Source of the DNA: Spinacia oleracea
Taxonomy: Eukaryota; Streptophyta; Magnoliopsida; Caryophyllales; Amaranthaceae
Length of the DNA: 64,000 bases
NCBI RefSeq assembly: GCF_020520425.1
Contig: NC_079487.1
Coordinates: 125,076,385 to 125,140,384 of the forward strand
Reading direction: 5' to 3'
A model generated the notes under the pieces. The model saw nothing but the letters and a program-made list of their open reading frames with translations. It made no database searches and was not told the DNA's origin. The position numbers and the translations under genes are program-made. Below, piece after piece: positions 33,886 to 47,158 of the stretch. Position 1 is the stretch's first letter, and every line of letters begins with the position of its first letter.

Positions 33886-34314
33886 TAAAAAATCTATAGA
33901 TAACTCATAATAACATCATATATTGAAGAGTTAGAGTAAATAGTTGAATATTAATTTCCAAACTTCAATAAAAAGAAGCAATTATCACCATAATAAAACC
34001 AATTACATAAATGTTCTAAATTAAGACCAGACATACTAAACTTCGAAAAAATAATAATTAATAGAGGTGTATATTTGTTGGTTCCTTCAACGTAACCTAG
34101 TTGAACAACATAGCGCATCCGGTGAGTTTTTACTTTGTCCATCTACTCTTGGTCATAAATTGGAAACTTGCCAATCTGAAAAGCGTCAAACAGCAACATG
34201 GTATAAGATACTCATACAAAATATAGAAGGGGAAAAAAATTAAACACGAAACACTTAGCATTACTAGAATCACTCTATTGAAAAATAAATTAACAATTTT
34301 CCGGCTAGATTAAT

Positions 34315-34496
34315 TCAATCTGGACGCCTGAAAGCTTCATCAGCCAAAGCTCCCCAAAATCCCCCAACAACAGAAAAAAGAGGCTTTACCACCAGCCATA
34401 TTGGTCGTAATGCATACAAAGCATCAGTATAAAAGAATACCGAAAAGGAGAAACATAAACAAAATGGAGAGATTGGACAGTTGAAGTTGTTAAGAG
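34315..34496 (-). pseudogene. possible captured exon, C-terminal protein-like fragment
   Basis: A minus-strand frame inside the CACTA element ends VVGGFWGALADEAFRRPD followed by TGA at 34315-34317. It is preceded by a hydrophobic stretch around residues LRPIWLVVKPLF. The composition looks like a real membrane-protein C-terminus rather than AT noise, but the frame has no ATG and I cannot name the family. It may be a host gene fragment taken up by the transposon, or chance. Confidence 0.25.
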
Positions 34497-37400
34497 TTTA
34501 ATTTATATTGTAACAAAGAATTGAACAATGTTCTTGAGCAACAAGTGCCATGAATTAACGAGCGGCAGCAGCAATAATGTAGAGAGATATTACAAGGGCT
34601 GGCTGCATACCACATGCTTAGATGAAATATTAAAAATGCATCTTCATACTTTACTATCTAAAAGAAAAGCTGCGGAAAGATGATCGTATTGACTTAAAAT
34701 AATAAGAAGCTTATTCAATGCCCATAAATCTCCATTTTGCAGCTGACAAAGCACCGAAAACCATATAAAACCAATCACACAAGCACATGGAAAACAAAGA
34801 GCACAATGCAGACAACTTAAAAATCATATCATGACTTGGAATGGTAAAATGCAAGTCGAGAAGTGAATAATCAATACCAGGAAAAATATAATATTTGCTG
34901 CTTGGGGCACTCAGAGTTTAAACAGTATGTAAGAAAACTAAACTCAGTTGTATTACAAATGTAAGAGCACTTAGAGTTCAAAGATTATGTACACAAACAT
35001 AACTCAGTTGCAACACAAATATCACGGTAGAGTTTAAAAAGTATGTGAGTAAACATACCTCGTTCCATCACAATCTCTTACTGTAGTTGACATATTCGAT
35101 GTCATTTAGTAGCTTATGACCACGATAAGACAAGCAAAACTGTGTCCATACATGTCGCCTATCAATCGAAAAACATGAAACAAAATCAATTAATTAGAGA
35201 AAGTTGAAAAGAAAATAAAAAAAAAACCAAAATCAAAACCTGAGTATTGACTGTCTGATACTCGATCTCTAAGCTGCCTCTAAAATAAAGATATATTAGT
35301 CAAAGTAAGAGAGTGGCTTAGGTTCTCTTTCTCTATGGAAGAGACTATGTTGCTTACTAGTACACTTTGACCTTTTTCCCAACATAAACAACCTCAAGTT
35401 GTGCAACTAAGCTTTGAGTGTTTTTAATTTCAGCGTTGAACTCTCTTACTCACTGTAGTTTACTACTTTCGTAAATGCAAAGTGTTCTTCCCTTACCTGA
35501 CATTATTGTGAGATCATGACCAGTGTATAAATTTATTGCAACTATAAAATAGCAGATATTAAAATGTTAGAACAAAGATCATACCGACATGGGGAACAAG
35601 AAGTCGATATTGTCAAGTAAGTGTCTTAGACTCCCGTTTTCTGTTCTTTGCAGCTCCTTTTCTCTTGAACCTGAGAAGGGGTATTCTTACCTTAGATACA
35701 TATCATATTAGCTGCATTTATATTAGTAATTGTTCCTGTAGGGTCTAAGACAACCATACAAGGATTTTCATTGATTTCCCATTCCTTTTTTGTATAGTTA
35801 ATAGTCGTTGAGCTGAGTGACCATGGTTGTCGAATTGAGTACAACGACAAGGAGTTTGATAAAATATTGAAGATTGCAAAAACATTAGGACATTGAACAG
35901 TTGACAGAAAAGGGAACTGAATTGATGTCTCATATACTAACCTGCCCGATGATCCACTAGGAAAACAACTTCACCTAACTACATTGTTTCACCAGCAATG
36001 AATTCGTACAACTTTTCATATCGGTTTGATTGCCAATACAGAAAACCCGAAAGGTGCAAAATACTAGTCTTTTTGCAGCTCTCCCACACCCACAACGCAA
36101 CCTAAGATCTTGGCTCATTGTACATTTATGTGTACTACTAGAAGTTCCATTAAATCAATATGTCATTTCTAACAGTTTCAGATCCACCATAAAAATCATT
36201 TATGAGCAAGTTAAATATAACAATTATGTCATGCAATAATGTCGACTTGAGTGAAACCTCAGTTCAATTCTACACTAAAATGTACACAAATTAAGAAAAA
36301 GTAAGCTTCTCATAACATGAAATAGTTCATAGCATGATATAGGTATGTGATAGAAACAGACTGGGAGTGGAACCTGAGCTATTGGATGAGACTGCAACAT
36401 ATACAAGTGACTGTTTAACCTGAAAAATAAAATAGAAACAGGAAAAATATTAGTTATCAAGACATGAAAAGCTCGGTTGTGCAGGGTAGGGGGACTACTA
36501 CCTAACATTAAATCGTGTGTATTATATGGAGTTGAAAGAAAGGATTAAAATCTCAAAATTGGAGTACATATAGGAACTCGACAGTGTTCCATTAGACCTC
36601 TTCCAAAATCTCCTAGCACACAAATAAGTTTCTCTCATCCATCAAAAGGGGAAACGTCTCTTTTTCCTTCAATTTAATAATTTTAGTTGACCAGAATTAT
36701 GCAAGCAAAAAAAAAAAGCAATATGAACTTTTTCTTTGAGACTTTTGAGCAAGTATGAAACTGCTAAATTCTGTATATTGTATATTCCATTCATTTATTT
36801 AATAAAAATAAGCAATAGAAATACTTTTATGTTCTTGCTGTAGGTTTTTCTTCAACAGAGAAGTGTTGTTGAGGAATTGATAAAATTTGTTACACGTGAT
36901 AACAAGGGTATATATAATCACAACAATAATATTGGCGCCTAATACGCTATGAATTTGAGATTCACAACTAAAAATAGTTAATTTCCCCAATATACAAGCA
37001 CTTGGACAATCACAATTCATATGCAATAGATATCATGAATTAAAAGCTACGATTCAAGATGCAATTCTAAAGAAGCCAAAATACAATCAAACTCATTACA
37101 TTAATTGAAGCTACCCAGTTAACCAAGCCAAAGTAATTTGATTAAATTGAAATTTAATTACCTTTGATAAAATTGAAAATGAAGAACTTCGTATCAGGTG
37201 CTTCACGAATTTCTTACTAGAGGGGAGATAATATCACCTAAATTAAACAAAATTTTATGGTAGAATAGATAACTGGTAGGAATTACCAAAAAAAACCCAA
37301 ATCGATACCCTAGATTAGGAATTACAGCACCACAAGCACCGACATCACCGCCCACAACGCCACCGTCGCCACACCTTCTCCGCCGTCTCCACACAGTTGC

Positions 37401-37719
37401 CATAGACGCTAAAATATTAAGGACAGTAGAGGAGGAGAGAGGGTTTGATCTAAGGAGGAGAGGGTGGAGGGTGGAGGCGTAGAGGCGGTAGAGCATTAGA
37501 GCCAGTGACATTGTGAGCATCTTTTAATTTTCTCGGCAGTTATTTTATTTGTTTTTATTTTTTTTAAAAGGTTTTAATAGTGTTTTATTTGAAACCACTA
37601 TAATATAATGTACATACGACAACGTTTATTCTAAAAGCGCTATTAAATGTCTTATTTGATATCTTTAATGGCGAAATGGTTAAAAGCGCTATTGAATTAA
37701 CGCTATTAAAACATATTTT

Positions 37720-37721
<2 letters not shown>

Positions 37722-37753
<32 letters not shown>
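37722..37753. repeat. (TA)n microsatellite at the right CACTA end
   Basis: 32-bp TA run continuing from the ...TTTTTGTA end of the CACTA element. Confidence 0.95.
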
Positions 37754-37756
<3 letters not shown>

Positions 37757-40210
37757 GACATGAGTTTGTACACGAATACACTTTGTATTGCAAACTTGCA
37801 AAGTATTATCTTCATGACACATGAGTATTACAAACCTTTTTGCAAACTGTTATTCACGTATCAACCGCAATATTAAATGATTGAGTTAAAATAGAGTCGA
37901 CAGAAAACCCTCCTTGTAACTTAAAGGTCAAGAACAATAGTTACTTACTATCACTCTCTCATTTTAACCTGCACACTCATCAAAATGGTTAAGAAGAATT
38001 TAACAAAAAAACAAAACGAGAGTTGAGAAAAAAGAGCAAGTTGACAAAAACTAATCCAAAACTCCGTTGGTTACATAATGGCCATGCTCCTTTATTGGGT
38101 GCTTGCCAACTTTTTTTCCCAAACGAAAAGTACTCCCTATATCATTCGTAGAACCTCGAGACGATGTTGTAATCGTCATAAGTCATTAGTTCATAATTAT
38201 CACCCAGTTAAGTTTGACCTATCTAGAATAGTAGAATTCTACATATCAATTTTAAGATTAGAGGTTTAATCTTTATTAAGAGCACTTTTTTATAAGATGA
38301 TTAATTTCCTTGTCTTTCTCCACTCATCCAACGTGTCTAACTTGTTAATCTAAACTGCATCAACTCGAAAAAAGTACTGAACCAATAAAATCTCATCTTA
38401 CCTTTAAATAAATTAAAAAATCATCACAATAATCTTCTTAATTCTCACTTTAGAAAAGGTGCTATATTTGATTAAGGATTCCGTAGTAGGAAGAAACCAA
38501 GAATTTGCCATTGTGGTTTGTTTGTGAAAACAGCAAAAGAGGTTTGGTTTGATTTTTGTTCCTAAATGAAGTGTTTATCCAGGTGGTTGGTTGACTTCAT
38601 ACCACAATTTAGGTGGGCAGTGGTCAAATTGTGGCACAGAAATCTAAGCAAAGTGACACTCTAGATAATCAATGTAGACAACTGCCCCAATTCATTTGGG
38701 TGTACCACACTTGCATTTTCTGAACTACCCCAACCCATTCTAGTAAATGTTTTTTTAACTATTTTTAGAATTGATTAAAGGTTGGGATTACAATTTTGAC
38801 TTTGGAGTTTCATTGTTCACTTATGTATTCTGGATAGAGAGTAACCCTAAGGGTTGGTAACCCTTTTAATATTGAATTTTAATTGGTTACAAAATGCATT
38901 GAAACTTTACATATAACACTTTCTCTCTCCAATTCATTATGGTTATATATTATTTTATGTTATATGGATCTTAGGGGTTGCCAACCCTTAGGGTCAACCA
39001 AACATTTTCCGAGTATTCCGTATGTTATACTTTTATTATGAAATATAGTAATATACGATAAGTATGTTGCAAAAGGATATAAAGACATGTACTGTTTTTA
39101 CTTATTTAGTGCTAATAAGTTCTGATAAGTTCAGTCAAATTCAGTTAAGATTAGACTAACTCAATTGTTCACTAACCTTGCTAAATTCAAATATGTTCAT
39201 ATACCGATATACGTACTCTGTAAAAATTATGTGAATAGAACACACGAGATAGTAGAAACGAGTGCCCTATATGCCAAACCATCACTACTGCTAATGACTT
39301 TGTGGTCCAGCCCACTCTACTCAATTGGAGAACACAATATATTATCTAAACATGAAATCCGGAGTTTATGATAGGTTAAATATAAATGCATCAGATTGAT
39401 AATTGAGTGAAGATTTTATTCAGAGATTTGATAGTAGTGCTCCTTTACAGCAATACAGGCATGGTTTGAAACAACCAAACAAGGGGAATGAATTAAAAGA
39501 TATTAGGAATCAATTAAAAGATTAATTAGACGGATGGTGGATGGATGATGGAGTTGAGGAGGAAGGGTGTAACAATTAGGAATTAACTAATCCTTAAAAA
39601 AAAGACATTATAGTTGAACTTTTAATTATATGGTTTTCCACAACTGATTCCCTCATCTCAAGCCTAGTCTAATGGTTAGAAAGTTTAAACATCTTTGTTT
39701 TCTCTTTACTAAAAACTCAAATCTTCGAGAATTAATCTTCACATTGCACCATTATTCGTAATAAAAGATCCAACTTCTTTTACAGCAGTTGTCTCACCTC
39801 TATCACATCATCTCTCCGTTTAAAGATAAGACGATAACTTGTCTGGGATAACCTAAAATAGAATAGGCGAGTATTATTTGTTGAAGAAGAGAGTATAAGG
39901 GGAATGAGGAAGGAATAATTGGGATACTCCGTAATACGTAGTAGCAGTTAGCAGCATCAATAAACCAGGGTGGTCAATAAATATGTTTTAATGACTTTTA
40001 TCCATATCCAAAATAAAGGGCCATAACATAACCCACAACATGATATTTGTCAAATTTGAAGGGAAAATGTCAAAAAGTTGTGGGAAAACCTGTGAATCTT
40101 GGGATTGCCTTTATAATTGAGACTTTCTCTGTCAATTTGAGTTCACTTTTGTAGATTCACAGATTACAAAAGTCAGAAGCCTCTATCAGTAGCAGCAACT
40201 ATCTGAAGAA
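37754..40210. other. intergenic DNA and HIPL1 upstream region
   Basis: About 2.4 kb without a supported gene. Around 38836-38992 two inverted phrases, AACCCTAAGGGTTGGTAACCC and its near complement, bracket about 150 bp, probably another small MITE. The right end is the HIPL1-like promoter. Confidence 0.5.
40110..40117 (+). promoter_or_regulatory. TATA-like box of the HIPL1-like gene
   Basis: TTTATAAT about 100 bp upstream of the ATG at 40211. A plausible core promoter by spacing; the transcription start is not visible. Confidence 0.4.
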
Positions 40211-42979
40211 ATGGCTGGTTTTGCTGCCATTTTGCTTCTCCTTCTTTGTCTTCTTCTCTCACAAACTTCTTATTCGCTTCCGTTGTGTACCGACTTCAGT
40301 AAGCCCTTCTGTCTCTCTCCTCCCCCGTGTTCTCCTCCCGCGTGTGCGTGCGCGCGCTTGCGCCTGATTGCGCATTTCCAAAGGTTTAATCTTGTATTTA
40401 TCTTATTGAAACAGGGGCACCCACAAAATCAAAGGCACCTCTGAAATTCTGTCCTTACAATGGAAATACATGCTGTGATTCAACAAAAGATCTTCAACTG
40501 CAGAAGCAATTTCAAGCCATGAATGTTTCTGACACTTCCTGTGCTGCCCTTCTGAAGTCAATTCTCTGTTCTGTAAGCTCTCGACCCAAATGACAGCCCT
40601 CAAAACCTTTATTTATCCATAAATTTATATAAAAAACTGGTCTTTCGTAACACTAAGATAAACAAATACTACGATTTTACATGGAAAAATGCTTGTAATA
40701 GTAATACAAAGAGAAAGTTCAGCTAAAATCCGTCGAAAAAATCAATGTTTTTGGTTATTTGCAGACATGTGATCCCTTTGCAGCAGAGCTTTTCAAGGCC
40801 AAAGCAGGGTACCAGAAGCAGCAAAAACCCATTCCAGGTCTTTGCAACTCAACTAATTCAGGAAGCTCAAGTTCATCAAAACAATTATCAAACAACTTCT
40901 GCTCAACTGTATGGAACACGTGCAAGGACATATCTATCTCGAATTCGCCCTTTGCACCTTCATTACAAGGTGGGGCTAGAGGATCACCACCAATGGCTTC
41001 AAACTTATCTACGCTAACTGATCTTTGGCAGTCAGAAAATACTTTCTGTGAAGTTTTCGGTGGTTCTTCTTCAGACAATGATTCAGTGTGCTTTGCTGGT
41101 GAACCCATCAAGCTAAACAGTAGTAATAGTTCAGAGACTGGTGGTGCTCCACCAAAAGGGCTGTGTTTAGAGAAGATAGGCACTGGTAGTTATATCAGTA
41201 TGGCTCCCCATCCTGATGGTTCGAATCGTGCCTTCTTTTCTAACCTTCCTGGAAAAATCTGGCTAGCAACTATCCCTGAGCAAGACTCTGGCGAAAAGTT
41301 AGACCTAGACGAATCAGACCCATTCGTGGATTTAACCGATCAAGTCCTCTTTGATACCGTATTTGGAATGCTAGGAATTGCATTCCACCCGGATTTTGCT
41401 CATAATGGGCGCTTCTTCGCTTCCTACAACTGTGATCGGATAAAGTCACCTGAATGTACTGGAAGGTGTGCGTGTAACTCTGATGTTGATTGTGACCCGT
41501 CCAAATTTAACAGTTCAGGCAGCTCTACGCCTTGCCAATATCAAAGCGTTATTGCAGAATACACAGCAAACGGCTCTTCATCGGTAATCATCGATCTCTA
41601 CCATCTTTGGAAGTATTAAATCTGGTTAGTTTCTGCCATAATTTTTTCCTGTCAATGATAATCTGTGTTTCACAGATGCAGAGTGGGCAACCAACAGAAG
41701 TAAGACGGATCTTCACGATGGGTTTGCCATCCTCAAACAATCACGGAGGCCAAATTCTGTTTGGACCAGAAGATGGGTATTTGTATCTCATGATGGGAGA
41801 TGGTGGCGGACGAGGTGATCCCTATCACTTTTCTCAGAACAAGAAATCCATACTTGGAAAGATTTTGAGACTCGACATAGACACAATTCCTAGTAAGCAA
41901 CTTTACCATTTCGTATAACAATGAGAAAGTTGTTAGGTCATTGCCTTCTGATTAACACCACATAAATCTGCAGGTAATAAACAAATTAATGACCTTGGTC
42001 TTTGGGGTAACTATTCTGTACCTCGAGACAATCCTTACTCAGAAGACAAGGATTTGGCACCAGAAATCTGGGCTATGGGGCTAAGGAATCCATGGCGGTG
42101 TAGCTTCGATGCAGAAAGGCCTTCCTACTTTGTTTGTGGAGATGTTGGCGAGGTTCAAATTATAGCATGAAAAACTCCATAAAACTTCATGTATAATAAG
42201 CACTCCACTAGCATAACAAATTAACACTGTGTCACTCTAATCGCAGGATCGCTATGAAGAGATTGATGTAATCACCAAAGGTGGAAACTATGGCTGGAGT
42301 ATAGATGAAGGCCCCATTCCATATGGTTCTGGAAATGAAACAAAAGTTTCTTCAGCTACCCAAAATCTGATCTTGCCTGTAGCAGGTTACACACATTCAG
42401 AAATCAACAAGAAAACCGGATCAGCTGCGATATCTGGAGGGTTTTTCTATCGCTCTAAGACAGACCCATGCATGTCTGGCAGGTAATTAAACACCGAATC
42501 AAACAACTAACACTTAAGAATCAAATATAACTGTTATTAAAACTGAACATGATGCCAAAAAATTCTGATGTTTCAGATACTTATATGGAGATCTATATGC
42601 AAGTAATATATGGGCAGCTAATGAGAATCCAAAAAATAGTGGAAACTTCAGCACAACAGCAATGCCATTTAGGTGTGCTAAAGACTCACCACTTGAAAGC
42701 AGCACTGTACCAGGAACCACACTGCCAGCTCTGGGATACATATATTCATTTGCGCAGGATAACAGGAAGGATGTCTTCATTCTAGCCAGCACTGGTGTTT
42801 ACAGAGTTGTTCGCCCAAGTCGTTGCAACTATGCTTGTTCAAAGGAGGTTGTAAAACCTGCTGCTAATCCAACTCAAAGTCCATCTTCCCCTTCAAGTGG
42901 AACTCAATCTATTGCACCTCTTACAAAATGGCTCTTGTTTCTCCTTTGCTTCCTGACTCTGGAGCGCTTGTATAACTGA
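40211..42979 (+). CDS. HIPL1: HIPL1-like protein (Hedgehog-interacting-like, glucose/sorbosone dehydrogenase fold)
   Basis: Seven exons: 40211-40298, 40415-40572, 40765-41583, 41676-41892, 41974-42152, 42247-42482, 42577-42979. All introns are GT-AG and phases close to 699 aa, near the 695 aa I recall for Arabidopsis HIPL1. A signal peptide (MAGFAAILLLLLCLLLSQTSYS) precedes a Cys-rich N-terminal region (FCPYNGNTCCDS, ILCSTCDPFAAELF). The beta-propeller dehydrogenase-like domain begins near LEKIGTGSYISMAPHPDGSN, with GMLGIAFHPDF, GLPSSNNHGGQILFGPEDG, MMGDGGGRGDP, EIWAMGLRNPWRCSFD and GGNYGWSIDEGP. A Ser/Pro-rich tail and a hydrophobic C-terminus (TKWLLFLLCFLTL) suggest a GPI anchor. Expected at the cell surface or wall; the substrate is unknown. 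It converges on the PPR gene to its right. Confidence 0.92.
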
Positions 42980-44022
42980 CAAGTGATATGCAGCAGTTAA
43001 ACATTATGAGCAGTGTTTTATTCAATTTCAACTAGGTATAGATATAGTTCTTTGTATCTGAACGGAATGAAAAAATAACATTTTGATAGTTTTGAATTAA
43101 TTTTAGTACAACCAAAAGACACAAATGAAACTCGCAACTCATCACTACTACATACTGAACATTTGAATCATAGATAACAAGCAGCCAACAGGATAATCAC
43201 AGCATTCGGTCATCAGAACATTGATGGAATGAGGGTGATGCTTGACAAAATGACAATATATACCCGGCCAATCAGATTTCTTATTCAAATTTAATGATGC
43301 ATACTTGCTTTTAATTTTTGAAGGTACAAAATTTTCTTAAATGATAGTAACTGAAATAGAAAATGATAAACTCTACAAAATTTCCAGAATCAATCATTTT
43401 CAAATTTGGATGGGATGGGAAGCATACTTCGGGAAACAATACATTATACTTTGCTATCCACCTAACTCAAAACAACCAACTTCAGGAGGCCAGAGAGTAG
43501 AGATAGGATACAGACAACCCATATCAACCCACCAAACCCAGTGCCTGAACACTTGGATAATAACTATATCGGTATATTCCATTCTATTTCTATCTTTGGT
43601 AGGAAAATCTCTTCACTTCGAGGTCATAATCTTTGGTACATGAATGCCACTGCCACTGAGAGTCATGGTGGCTCACACCATAGTTCTAAAAAGTATCTCA
43701 TTTACGCAGATGCTAGACTTCTATCACCTAGAATGATGCAGATACAATAGTGGTGATACGTATATAACTGTGCATGTGTAAGGAATCTAGGGATGCAGCA
43801 ATAACATCATTTCTTTCTTTGAGTGTATTAGATCCCTAACAATGCCAAATTCATAGAGCAAAGAATAAAAAGATCTTGAAACTACCAACATCATCATCAC
43901 AAACCATAATTTTACCTTTGCCTTCTACAGTTCTACTCCATTAGGTCAGCCGGTAGCACGATCTGAATCCTGGTGAATGTGGTCACAGGCTGTTTATATG
44001 CCCACAAAAATCTAATTGGTCA
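42980..44022. other. convergent spacer, 3' UTRs
   Basis: About 1 kb between two converging genes. The open frames at about 43341-43750 show no family features. Confidence 0.55.
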
Positions 44023-46272
44023 TTACGTATGGTTATCTTCATTGACCTTATCGATAAGGAATCTCTCTATCACTTCATCACAAAGCTCAAGAGCAGTTCC
44101 CAGGTTCCCTTCATCAAAGTTCTTTTCCAGAAAAAAGTTGAAAATTTCTTGATCAGCAATGAACCCTTTTCTCCTCATCTCATCAAAGAGTTCCTTTGCT
44201 TCCCAATACTTTTTCTTTTTAAGAAGCCCCTTGATAAAAGCATTGTAGGAACTGTCAGTGAGATCAAATCCTTTTGCAACCATTTCCCTGTGCAAATACC
44301 ATGCTTCTTTCATATTCCTTGCTCTACTGTGCCCCTTGATTAATATATTATATGTGTTGTTGTCTGGCATTATATTTCGAGCACACATCTCCCTGTAAAT
44401 TTCAGTTGTGACACGCATATTGCTTCTAATGCAATACTGCTTCATAAGAGAATTGTAGGTCGTGGCATTTGCCATAATGCCCTTCTCCAGCATCCATTTT
44501 AGCAGCCTCTCCCCATCTTCCAACATCCCTGATGTGCAGAACCCATTCATCAACACATTAAACGTAACAACAGTTGGCTGCAGTCCTCTATCTAGCATTG
44601 TCCTCAAGAGCTCATGAGCCTTGGAAATTTCTCCCGACTTACAGTAAGCATCCATCAAAGTAGTATAAGTAATGGTATCAGGATGAAATCCTGTCATCTC
44701 CATATCTTCCATCAGTTTTATTGCTTGGTTTACATTCCCAGTTTTACAGAGACCATTAACAATTACATTATACGTGCAGATATTAAGTTCTAGACCCTTA
44801 GCAGACATTTCATGCAAAAGTTCATTTGCTGTATCAACCTCTCCCTGTTTACAAAGGCCATCAGCAAGGGAAGTATAGGTGACAACATTAGGGGTCACCC
44901 CCTTCTCAACCATCTTATTGTGCCAAAAAAAGGCCTCTTTCAGCTTACCTGCCTTGCAATAACCATCTATCAGTGTTGTGTAAGTAATTTCATCTGGTTC
45001 TAATCCTCTGTCAAGCATTTCATGGAACAGCTTGTCTGCTTCTGTCATGTTTCTGCTTTGACAAAGCCCACATATAATAGCTGAGTATGCGATGATATCA
45101 GGGAAGATTTCAACTCTTTGCATTTCCTCGAAAAGCTTTATAGCAGAAAAAATATCACCCGACTTACAGAAACCATCAATTATCGTCGTGTAAACTACAT
45201 TATCTGGAAGTATTCTAAAGGCAATCATTTCCCTCAGAACCCTTTCTGCATCAGCTACCTTACCAGACTTGCACTTAAGAAGAATAATGCTGTTAAATGT
45301 AAAAGCATTTGGCTTTAGTCCTTTCATTCTCATTTCATTAACCAGCCTCATCACCTTCTCTAGTTCACCAACACAACAATATCCATTAATAACAATACTG
45401 TAACTCGCAACATCAGGTAGACAACCTCTTAACTCCATTTGAAACAGCAGATGGTGCGCTTCTCTTATTTTCCCTAACTGACAAAGAATGTGTAAGATTA
45501 TGTTATATGAACCAGTATCCCAGCAAACCCCTGCTTCAAGGAACTCCATGAAAACCTTGAAAGTGTCTCTTTTCTTGTTTGATTGACTTGACATATTAGA
45601 AAGAAGCAACTTACAGGAATCAACTGAGATCACCAAACCATAACTCACCATCTTTTCAAAAAGTCTCCTTGCCTCCATTAAAAAGCCAACTTGAACAAGG
45701 ACCTCAAAGAATAAATCAAATACACAAGGATCTGAACCCCAGTCCTTGTAGGTGTAGATCAATCTTTCAACAAAACAAGAAAATGAATAGGTAACATCAA
45801 GATTAAGTTTAGACCAGAAATCATATATAAGACTATGAGCCATCTTCAAATCTTTTGAAGCAACGGCAATATGAATGACAATACTCCGAACTTCCAGTGA
45901 TGGTTCTCTATAAAGACATGCCCATTCATAGAAGTTAAATACCAGCCCAGTATCATTCTTGATGTTCATTAGAACCCAAATGAGGTGGTCAGGCCTGAAT
46001 TTTGACTCGAAGGGTCTAAGAACATGCCTTAATGTCTCAAAGCGCCGTTGCTTTATGGTACTTGAAATATTCTGCACAAGTTCAGAGTCTTTGATAGTTG
46101 GTTGTCTGGGCGAGTAATCCGGAAATGGTCTTCCATAAGTTGAATAGAAAGCAAAATGCTTTCCTCCCAACAATATGTCCTTGAATGAAATACGCAGAAA
46201 ATGACCCAAGTAAGAACTCTGAGGTACGAGTTTAAAACAGCCATTGGTTAAGGAGATGACACCAATCTTCAT
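44023..46272 (-). CDS. P-class pentatricopeptide repeat protein (At1g05670 type)
   Basis: Intronless, 749 aa. The N-terminus (MKIGVISLTNGCFKLVPQSS) could be a mitochondrial presequence. A conserved pre-repeat region (RPFPDYSPRQPTIKDSELVQ, DHLIWVLMNIKND) follows. From about residue 200 to 720 there are some fourteen 35-residue P-type repeats, such as VVTYTSLADGLCKQGEVDTA and TITYTTLMDAYCKSGEISKA. No E or DYW extension, so a role in organellar RNA stability, splicing or translation is more likely than catalytic editing. The recalled match to Arabidopsis At1g05670 (annotated mitochondrial, 741 aa) covers the whole protein. The RNA target is unknown. Confidence 0.9.
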   Translation of the reverse strand: MKIGVISLTNGCFKLVPQSSYLGHFLRISFKDILLGGKHFAFYSTYGRPFPDYSPRQPTIKDSELVQNISSTIKQRRFETLRHVLRPFESKFRPDHLIWVLMNIKNDTGLVFNFYEWACLYREPSLEVRSIVIHIAVASKDLKMAHSLIYDFWSKLNLDVTYSFSCFVERLIYTYKDWGSDPCVFDLFFEVLVQVGFLMEARRLFEKMVSYGLVISVDSCKLLLSNMSSQSNKKRDTFKVFMEFLEAGVCWDTGSYNIILHILCQLGKIREAHHLLFQMELRGCLPDVASYSIVINGYCCVGELEKVMRLVNEMRMKGLKPNAFTFNSIILLKCKSGKVADAERVLREMIAFRILPDNVVYTTIIDGFCKSGDIFSAIKLFEEMQRVEIFPDIIAYSAIICGLCQSRNMTEADKLFHEMLDRGLEPDEITYTTLIDGYCKAGKLKEAFFWHNKMVEKGVTPNVVTYTSLADGLCKQGEVDTANELLHEMSAKGLELNICTYNVIVNGLCKTGNVNQAIKLMEDMEMTGFHPDTITYTTLMDAYCKSGEISKAHELLRTMLDRGLQPTVVTFNVLMNGFCTSGMLEDGERLLKWMLEKGIMANATTYNSLMKQYCIRSNMRVTTEIYREMCARNIMPDNNTYNILIKGHSRARNMKEAWYLHREMVAKGFDLTDSSYNAFIKGLLKKKKYWEAKELFDEMRRKGFIADQEIFNFFLEKNFDEGNLGTALELCDEVIERFLIDKVNEDNHT

Positions 46273-47158
46273 TTCTGTGAGAGAAACCCATCAAAGTGGA
46301 TTCCAAAAAGCTATGGTCAGAGAAACAGCAACTCCAGGCCATGTAGATTCCTCAAGTTGAAAAGGCATCAATGCGAGCCCATCGCCTGTGGATCATAAGC
46401 AACATCATAACCACAATCACCAAAAGATTCATAAGTACATAACATAGTCTTCGGCTGTTGCATTCATGATTAAAAAAAATGCTTCTACTTAATGCATATA
46501 AAGACTTAGTACCAATGTAGGGCCACGGATAAACCTCCATTGCAGGACGTATAACAACAATTTAGAATTCATTCCAGCAATTTCAGAAAAATTTACTTCT
46601 TAAACTGATAATTTTAGTTTTGAAAATTACAAGATTTCTCTTGGGCATTTCATCGAACAGTTGGTGATCATTAACAAAGTTCGTAACCAATAACCCACTA
46701 AGACAACCATGAAACAAATATACCCCTGCAATTTAAACCATTGCGACATGGGAAACCATCTAAATTTCATAAAACCCAATAAATTATCTCAAAAAACATT
46801 GTTTACAGTGTCTGAAATGCAATTCTACTGTTATATTCCATAGTATGATAGAGCAATAAACGATGAGATCAAAGAAAAAATTGAAGAAAAAAACATGAGA
46901 GAGTTTACCTTAGCAGTGAGACATTCCAAATGCATAGGGTTGTCAGTGAGGAGAAGAGAGAAAAGTTGGGTGATATGGGGGTAGAAGATGGAGCAACGAT
47001 GGAGATTTTGCTTATTTGAGTGTATGCGAAGGCGGGTAGAAATTAGAAATGCAGTGCAGCGTTTTGGGCTTTTGGGCGTTTTAGCGTCTGAAATTTCTAT
47101 TTGGGCCTCTTTATATATTTTCCTTTTTCTATGTCTATTTGATTTGTTGGGCAATATA
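46273..47158. other. PPR gene upstream region
   Basis: Presumed 5' UTR and promoter of the minus-strand PPR gene. The open frames at about 46352-46540 and 46831-47154 lack family features. A 5' UTR intron is possible but not shown. Confidence 0.45.

Noticed and set aside
35060-35160. Minus-strand frame RHVWTQFCLSYRGHKLLND resembling the U11/U12 25K snRNP protein
   Set aside because: The resemblance is short. The next splice-like exon upstream is closed in that frame and open in another, and no neighbouring exons of that family were found. Too weak to name.
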